Shown one piece after another: positions 50,601-59,600 of a stretch of 64,000 nt of DNA. The stretch is from positions 44,244,518 to 44,308,517 of the forward strand of contig NC_090177.1 in assembly GCF_024679245.1 (NCBI RefSeq), written 5' to 3'. The position numbers and the translations under genes are program-made. The DNA is from Pseudorasbora parva. Taxonomy: Eukaryota; Chordata; Actinopteri; Cypriniformes; Gobionidae. Under the pieces are notes generated by a model that made no database searches, was not told the origin of the DNA, and saw nothing but the letters and a program-made list of their open reading frames with translations. Positions within the stretch are counted from its first letter, which is position 1. Each line of letters opens with the position of its first letter.

Positions 50601-53600
50601 TTGAAATTTCAACCTCAACCAAAATGATGATTTTGATGGAATTTCAACATTGAATCAATGTCACCATGCTATTTGGGCCGTGACCCCAGAGTATGGAGAA
50701 ATAAAATTTCTGACTTTGACCGGATGTTGCTTGGGACTCCCGGGGTCTTCCGGAGCGGGGCCGGTCTCATTTGACCCGTCTCAACGTACCCCGTGAGGGT
50801 CCCGAGTTTCAGAAAGATTTTCCCTTCCCCCGTAGAGATACAAGCTAAAAAGTGAGGGGAGAAAATTCAGCATCTTTTTTCACTGGGCACCATACCACCC
50901 ATCTCTAACCGACCCGGAGAACCACAACTCCGGGCAAACACCCTTACCACACCACCCATCTCTACCCGACTCGGAGAACCACAACTCCGGGCACACACCC
51001 TCACCATACCACCCATCTCTACTGGACCCAGGGAATGGCGTGCCGGAAAGCCCATAAAAAGAGGTGCCGTGGGGTTGGGCTAGAGACTCCCAGGAATGAC
51101 CCGCCGAGAGACGAGCGGGTCCGTGAAAGTAAAACGGACAGAGTCTGAAAGCCGAACTCTGTGAAAAGCTCCATGCTGGCGGTCCTCCCCGGCCGGCGAC
51201 CGGGGACGGTGCCTCGGTTCCAGGCACGGTTGGAAAAAGGTGGACCCTACGGTGGGCGGTGCAATACCAAGACGGATTCAAAATGACCTGCCCGGGTTTT
51301 GTCAAGGAGAGGGCACGACAAACCCGGCGTCGAGACACTGGCAGGCAAGGCGTGGAAGTCTGGAGGCCTGGAAGAGCAGCTCCAGGGCGTTCGAAGCAGT
51401 CACCCAAGCCCAGCAGAGGCTTCACTGGTCGGTAAGGCAAGGTGGGCGGATGGGGTCACCCTAGGCAGATCGTCGTGAGGTCCTCTCAGAAGCACTCTGA
51501 GTGGGCATAGAATCCAGTTTCCACCACGGTGGAAAGTCTGGAAGCCTGGAAGAGAAGCTTTAGGGCGTACAAGGCAGTGAAAACTGAAGGGCACTCCTGT
51601 CGGCAGGGCCCGGGACGGAAGACGCCCCGGAGGAAAATCCTCCTGGAAAATAAACTATGTCCCAGAACCTGAACACACTTTAAACAAACCCTGGCCCTGG
51701 TGAAACCCTTCGGAAGGAAGGGTCCCAGAGGCTCGGGACACTTGGTGGTAGTAGCAAATATTCAAATGAGAGCTTTGAAGGCAGAAGTGGAGAAGGGTTC
51801 CATGTGAACAGCAGTTGAACATGGGTCAGTCGGTCCTAAGGTTAGGCAGAGAGGAGGGAGCCATGGTGGAGACTTGGCTGACAACACCTTGGGAACGACT
51901 GATGGAGATGGAGCCCATGAAAAACCCAGGTGGAGCTAATGAGCCCACACAACATCAATGGCACCGGAAACCCAGGTGGACCCGTTTCGACGAGCATCTG
52001 AGGTGGAACAGGGACCCAGAGGACAGAAGCGACGCTGAGGACCAAGGACAAAGGTGGAGCATGAGGACGGTGGTTGCTGGTGGAGGAGGTGGAGCGATTG
52101 GTTCAGAGGCTGGAGGTAGAGTCAGGAGATCCTCTGGTCTAGGCGGACCCTGTGGACTTTATGATCTTTAAGGATGTTTTTAGCTGGGTTTTAGAACCAC
52201 AGTCTCATGGACACAGAGCTGGTGTTCTTCCTGAGTGAGCTAACTCAAGGTTGAGGATTTTGAGACCCAAGAGGTATACCTAAAATTGCAAGGAGACGGC
52301 GGTATAAACTCCAATTGCTTTTACTTTTGGAAGATCAAAAAACAAAGTACAAAAAAAAAACTACAAGCAAAGCATCCAGTAGTCAAAAAAAGGAAAACAA
52401 AACAAGGCAAAGTCTACTTTACTACAAGAACAAACACTTTACACACAAGATAAAATTTTGAAAATATGAAATAAAGATCACACTTTAGATTAGGGTCCAA
52501 TTCGTACTATTATCTAACTGTTAACTATGGCTTTTGCCTCAATAAACTTCTAATTACTGCTTATTAATAGCTAGTAAGGTTGTTGTTAATCAATCAATCA
52601 ACTTTATGTATATCATGCTTTTACAAAGCAGATTGTTTCAAAGCAGCTTCACAGTGTCAAACAGGACAATATTGCAACAGGATTTGATTTGGCTGTACAG
52701 TCGGTCTGGAGAAAATAGTGACGTTATTAGCTTATTTAAATTTATCATAAAGCGGAAGTTTTGGCAGATCAGTATTATAGTTTATAGAATTAAATAAGAC
52801 CTAATACATTTATTTTAGTTGTATATTTAGTTGAATAACTTCAACTAAACAAGCCAACTGAGCAAGCCAAGCCAAAGGCGACAGTAGCAAGGAACCAGAA
52901 CTCCACCATGGCATGAAAAATAAACCTTGGGAGAAACCAGGCTAATAAGGTATTGGGTAGGACTAAGGGATGTAGAATATGGTAATACAGAATAAGGCAT
53001 TAATATGCACTTTATACTAATAACTACTAATAAAAAGCCAGTAATATGCATGCTAATAAGCTTAGCTCAACTATTTAATAGTGAGAATTGGACCCTGAAC
53101 GAAAGTGTTACCCAAATATATTATTGTGAAGTTACGTCTTTTAGAGACCAATCTAAACAACTAAAAGAGATCAACAAATTTACCTCAGACAGACTTAGAC
53201 TTGGAAAACTTTAATGTCCTCAGAGAGGCAATTTGTTATGCAGTACAGACATATTGACACTAGAACTGCCTCATGCACAAATTAACCAACAGGGAATTAT
53301 AAAATTACAAACTTCATAATACAAAATAATATAAATCTAAATTAAAATTAAACAGTAGATTGGCAAAATGACAAATACAAATACATACTACTGCTTATCC
53401 TTTCCTGAGCACCCGTTCATCTTGCAGATGACCATTGGAAAATGCTGCGGTTTACATTTCCAAGTAGCTGCGTCACATTTTAAAGGCTGTTACAATGGGG
53501 TATGTTCCTCTGCAGGCTTTTCCAAAAGTCCTCAACATGGAATTAAATAAATTACATACAAGATCTATTGAAGTGGCATATCCTCAGTCCTTGTAATGTA

Positions 53601-56600
53601 CAGTATTACTATCTTCCATCTTTGCAGTGGTTTGGACCATCACGTTTACATCACTGCGTCATAACGCAATAACCCCTCGCGCCAGCACACTTTCAAATTG
53701 ATCTAAATATTTGTAAATCACACATTGATGTCAATTTCTCTTTCTGTCAATGTCATAGTGGACAATTCTACTTAAAAGAGATGCAAAAGAAAACACAATA
53801 AGTGATTTCTTTATTTTGATATATCAAGATTACATTATGTTAACACCTAAAATATTTTTTTTTTTTACAAAAATATGATCTTTTAGTCGTTTTTCCACTC
53901 GGATTGGATTTGTCATTTGTATTTGTATAAAAAAAGTTCCCTGAACATGTACTGCATGTCTGGCGTCCAAGAAAACTCTTAGCAAGATGTTCAAAAATGT
54001 AACTGCATATATCTACGTCAAAGAGGGGTAAAGATATGGTCCTGGAACAACTGACACAATATAAATATGATCTGCACATCTGGCCGACGCGATGCCTCAG
54101 TGTAGATAACCTTCCACACCTGTGGATATTTGGTACAGGCATGGCAATTAATTAATACAGGGTATGTAGTGTGTCAATTTTCTCTTTCTTATGTCTTTCT
54201 TTAAGGATGTTGTTGTGCTGCTGAGTCCTTAAACGCTGCCCTTTCTAACACTGAAGTGTTCTGACGGGAATGCGACTGCTTATTTGTATTTATTTAAATC
54301 GTCAAGTCAGAACTAGTGTGGGCTCTCGCAGTCTTGTTTTTATATTCATTATTCAACAGACTAAGTGGTACCACTTTACAATAAGGATTCATCAGAATCA
54401 GTTTTGCCTGTATGTCACTCTGTGAATGCCAGTACAGGTTTGAGGGATTTAAGGAAATCTTGTTCAGAGGTTTGCAAAGTAAGCACCGTGTGGAAATGTG
54501 GCTGGCTCCGTCAATTGCAGCCACATCTTTCAGTATGATTGGAAGAAACGTTTGTTTCCCGTAACATCCGTCAGAAAGCTACGTTGTGCATGAATGTGTT
54601 GTCTTCAAGGGGGTGGTAAATCACACCTGCGCTTCTCTTTCAAAAACATGCCAACTGGAAGTAATTCCATGAAGCGATTAAGGACCTTACCTAAGCCATC
54701 AGATTTCTGTCATCCAAGTCAGGGTATGCATGTTCAAACGCTTCATCAAGGGAACAGAACTGTCTGTGTTTCTGAGCAATAATAACATTGATTGTTCGTG
54801 TAACAGTGTCAATTGTCATTTTGAGTTCTCCACATCCAAGCTTGCTGCACAATTGCTCTTGTTGCATAATGCAATGGTAGGAGAAGAAGGCTTGTGTTTC
54901 AGGATATTTTCTTAGCAAAGTGAATAGTCCTTTTACCTTTCCAACCACTGGCGCCAACAGTAGCTATCACTTGTCAGTAGAAAATAGCTTTTTTAGGTTT
55001 ATATTTTTGGTCCATGAAAAAGAAATCTGTGTGGAAGAGTGAATGTGTTCTCCATGGGTTTGGCCCTTTATTGGAAGGAATGTTTCCTCCATAAATGTTC
55101 CCACTTTGAGAAAACACACCCACACTGCTACTGTAGCTGTGTGACATCTGTGCTGTCAGTAGATTTATCGGTAACACTTTAGGATAATGGTCCGTTATTA
55201 ATAGATAACTATGCAGGATGTAATGCAGGACTAATGCGTAGCACTACATTAACACTCCAGCTACTACTATTAACTAATATAGAAACAAGCTCAACTAATC
55301 AGTAAGTAATATTGAATTCAGGACTAAGATAGTACCTTATTAGGTAATTAATAGTTAATGAATGAGACTGGCGATACTAATAGGTAACAATAAAAAATTA
55401 TAAAGAATTACTAATTAATTACTAATTACAACATTAACATGTCTGAGATGTGAGAAATGTTCTTTTTTTACTCTCAATGTGGTCATAAAATGCTTCACTA
55501 ATTACTTAAGTGTTACCTCGTCATTATACAGGAACTTCTAGTGATCTGGAGCATTATTTTAAAGTGGAAAACATTGTTAGATCACTAGTAGTTTTTAAAA
55601 ATTGTTCTTTGTTACTTTGAATAAAGTAATAAAATGCATCACTGATTACTCAAGTACCCAATCACTCTTTAAGGACTACTGGTAATCTGGACCATTATTT
55701 TAAAGTGAAAAAACATATTTTCCACTTTAAACTAATAGTCCAGATCACTAGTAGCTCCTGCATAATTACTAGATAACACTTAAGTAATTAGTAATGCATT
55801 TTATGACTTTATTCAGAGTAAAGAATATGATTAATTACATCTCAGACACACAATAATGTTGTGATAATTGGTCAGTTAGTTAATAGTTAATAATGAGGCT
55901 AATCTCAGTCAGTAATTATTGATTACTTAATAAGGAACTATCACCTAAATTCAATATTACTTACTGATTAGTTGAGCTTGTTTCTATATTAGTTAATAGT
56001 AGTAGCTGAAGTGTTAATGGAGTGCTACGCATTAGTCCTGCATTACTTCCTGCATACTTATCTATTAATAGCGGACCATTATTCTAAAGTGTTACTGATT
56101 TATCCAGTGCTAAACTGAAGTTTTCTGAACTTCAAATTTTTTTACCAACTGTAAAAAGAGTATAAAATATATACATTTTTGTTGGAAATACAACTGCAGA
56201 TATGCAGAATCAAAACGGGAAAATAGGTGAAAATAGTGATATATTCTTTTTACACAATATAAAAGTAACAGTTCTTTGCAATATACATAGTAATTACATG
56301 TAATTTATACTTTATTTTGACAGATACTATTTGCACCTCGGTATTGTTGTACATTAACAGAATGCAATAATAATATAGAGTGTAAATGATTATATTTATT
56401 AAAATTATTAAATATATGCCGCCTTAAAGGGACAATAAAAGCCAACAAAGGCACTTTATTTTTTTAGATGGAGCTAGTGTGAATAGCACTTGCCAACAAA
56501 GGCATGCTATTTGCTCACTTGGAGTGAATAGATACGCCATTTATTTAATACCAAATATCAGGGTTCCTGATTAGCTTGATCAGGTGTATTTAATTAGGGT

Positions 56601-59600
56601 TGAAGCTATTATTCCTGTTGAAATAGCAAGCTTGCTGCTCAACATTTAAATAGCTGGTTAGCGTATGATATGTTGTTTGCAGTTTAAAGTTCCTTTCACA
56701 CCTTCCACCTTCCCCCAGCTCCACCTGTATAGATTTTCTACGGGTCTTTTTATTTGCTATTTGTGATGCAGAAGTATATCTTATATGCTAACAGGTGTTT
56801 GTATTGGCAGTAGCAGCAATAATCAACAGCAGCAGCAGAGTGGTAGATATATTCTACTAAGACCAAATACATTAACATTGTCATATCTAGTACCATGCTA
56901 AAAGTCTTCAAAGAGTTGTCATGATAGAAATTAGCCAAAATTTGTCCCAAAAATCAGAGTTACACTGAGGATTTTAAATGGAGCCAATTCGTAAACATTA
57001 AAATACTAATAAGAAAAAAATAATACATTTTCAACATTGTTTTAGTGTAAAAAAAAAATCATTTTTCTATGTAAAGTTATATATTTATTGATTTGACATG
57101 ACAATTTATGAGATAAATAGTATGTTTTTGCTCAAAACACACTTTAAAAGCCATTGAGTGTTCATAATAAATTTCAATTGCAATCAAATGTGGATTTTGG
57201 TCATATAATGAGGCAGGAATATAGTAGACTAAATGCTACACCTGCTTAGCATTTCCCTATATCCTTTCTAAATATTTCTATACAAAATCCCTAAAGTTCA
57301 TGAAAAAAACACAAACCTGTGTAAAAAGAGAAATTTTTCTTCAAATGTGCACACTTTTGGTCTAAGTGTCCTTACAAATGAATACCATTCAGCAAAGCGT
57401 AAATAAACAGATGCATATGTGATTGGATGGGTCTCTTTATTCTACTGGAAAAATCAATAACAAAATATCAATTAATTTGTACCCCTAACATAAATTATGA
57501 AATTGCTTATTATAAACAGTCAAATATTGCCATACTTTGGTTAAAAGGTTCACCACCATGTGACAAAAGGCACCCAGTATTGATACAAATACTTCATCTT
57601 CTATTTTCTGTTTATTTTGATAAATAGATTTTTTGGTTCAATAAATATACTGTCATTAAAATATGTTCAGAAGATTCGGATCTTGAATACGGATATTGAA
57701 ATTATACTATATCTTTAGACAATCTTATTTAATCTCTCTTATTTGTTCTTCTTTATGTGTCTTTCTGTTTCTCTTTCTCTTGCTTTGTCTTCACATTAGC
57801 CTCCCAACCCCAATATAAACATAGGTCCAGGTGGGATGATTCAGGGTGGTGGAGGTCAGTCTCTGCACCCTCAGACTAATATGAATGATAGTATGGGCAC
57901 TGGATTGCCACCCACATCACTAATGCAGAGCCAAATGAACAATGGTGAGACCCTCTCTGCGTCTGACAACCCATCTGTGTGTTTGTGCTATGCTTATTGC
58001 TTGCTCTCTGGACAACTTCTTTGCACTTCTTTATCTCTGTTTTTGCAAACACTCCTACACTATTTGCCCTTTCATTTGCTATCTTTGACTCGTGGTGTTT
58101 TGATGAACTGAATGTGTGCTTTATCCTGATTGTGAGTGTGTGTTGTCAGGCCCCAGCCATGCCATGATACAGCAGCAGCTTTTGCCCCCCAGCAGCCATG
58201 GCACAGGGCCTGGGTATAGTCATCCGGTGCCCTCCTCTCAGGCCTATTCATCTATGGCCTCTCGGGCCAACCTCAACATGCAGACCAGCCAAGGTGAGCC
58301 CAGGAGGGAGCTCATCTGAGGGTCCCATCCAGAAAAACAATGTAACTGGATAAGTGGGAGGAAGGCTTGTTATTCTACAACACAGGTTCCTAATTTATTT
58401 AATGGAAAGGAAGTGGGTGAATCAAATTAAGACAAAATCAAAAGTAAAAATTCAAGACAATTGTGATATTTTCATGTAGCCTAACAAGCCAGATCCATAT
58501 CAAGATGTTGGGTCTGGGAACTCACCATTGACAGGGCTCAATCCGAGGGGCGGATAAACGGTTGTCTTTCAAATTCCCTCTGCACCATGGGCATCGAAAC
58601 CATTGTGTGTGTGGGACAAGACCCACCCACTTTTATGACCAATGATATTGGACCCACTCAATTTTATCGTCTCTAATTTAGCACGTCTGTTTACCTACCC
58701 CTAACCGAGAAACATTTATTGTTAAACACATGTTAGACGCTTTAATTCCACTTTTCTAATATGTTATACATATTTATTTAAAATAAATGCCTTTCCGATC
58801 TGATATGTGATGGGAAAAGGGAGTAGAGCAAGTGTGGCAAAAGGCGGATTTGAACCTCTGATTGATTTGTGTCAAAACTTGATGCCATGCATCTTACCCC
58901 TACACTATAGACACGGTAAATAACTCAGTGATTTACATAATTTTGTCTGGCCCAGTTAGTTGATTACTAAACTTTCGCCGTATTTAGTCGGCAAAACTCT
59001 GAACACATCTTCCCTTCTTAAGAATGACTTCAGTGCTTTTCTTTGTTCTTTTCTCAGAGAAAAGCTTAACTCCAAGTCTTCCAGAGCTGATTCGAAAAAC
59101 CGCCGTTCGCCAGCTTCTGTGTTTACTAGAAGCACGCAACTCTGCCTATACTATACACACTCTATACACAATATGATTGGCCTGATCAAAGTTTAGTTTT
59201 TCAGCTCACAAGTCTATGGAGAGTTGTTAGATGACACTCGCTGCAAATTAGATTTGCTGCCGCTAGGGTGCGTCTAGATTTCTAGGCTAATTGTCATGAC
59301 CATTTAAACTTTAAACCTATAACATTTAAAAATATATTTTGGAAATTGGCGTTCTTGACAGGTTTCTTGATATTCTTCCATATGCTACCATTGTGTTTTT
59401 CTTCATCATGGATGAAGATGCCACATCAGAAATATCTCTTGACCCTGAGGAGAGGGATCAAACACATTCAGTTCATCAGCAGGAGGCTTCTCCCTTCCTC
59501 TGACTTTTGATTTAATCCTCTTTTTAGGCATTCTTTAAAATCCTGAAATGCTGCCCTCTGTCCCAACTTACAGTGTTTCTTTCTTAATTCTACCCCAGCT

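Larger units (their letters stand above)
47690..52470. mobile_element. GC-rich composite repeat region of unknown class
   Basis: Two GC-rich blocks (about 48050-48415 and 50685-52170), much richer in CpG than the rest of the window, appear to be one sequence split by an AT-rich insert at 48416-50674. Flanks at 47690-47900 and 52260-52450 are A-rich and resemble non-coding retroelement DNA. Open frames inside (such as 48053-48433 and 51815-52171, plus strand; 50880-51440, minus strand) match no protein I know and overlap on both strands. Likely a retroelement remnant; class undetermined. Confidence 0.4.

Noticed and set aside
50880..51440. 186-codon minus-strand frame
   Set aside because: Lies in GC-rich tandem repeats, with no domain recognised.
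51815..52171. 118-codon plus-strand frame with a glycine run
   Set aside because: Low-complexity end and an antisense frame that is also open; no family resemblance. Left inside the composite repeat annotation.
58831..58917. Functional tRNA gene
   Set aside because: A and B boxes are present, but the acceptor and anticodon stems do not pair well; better explained as a SINE head.
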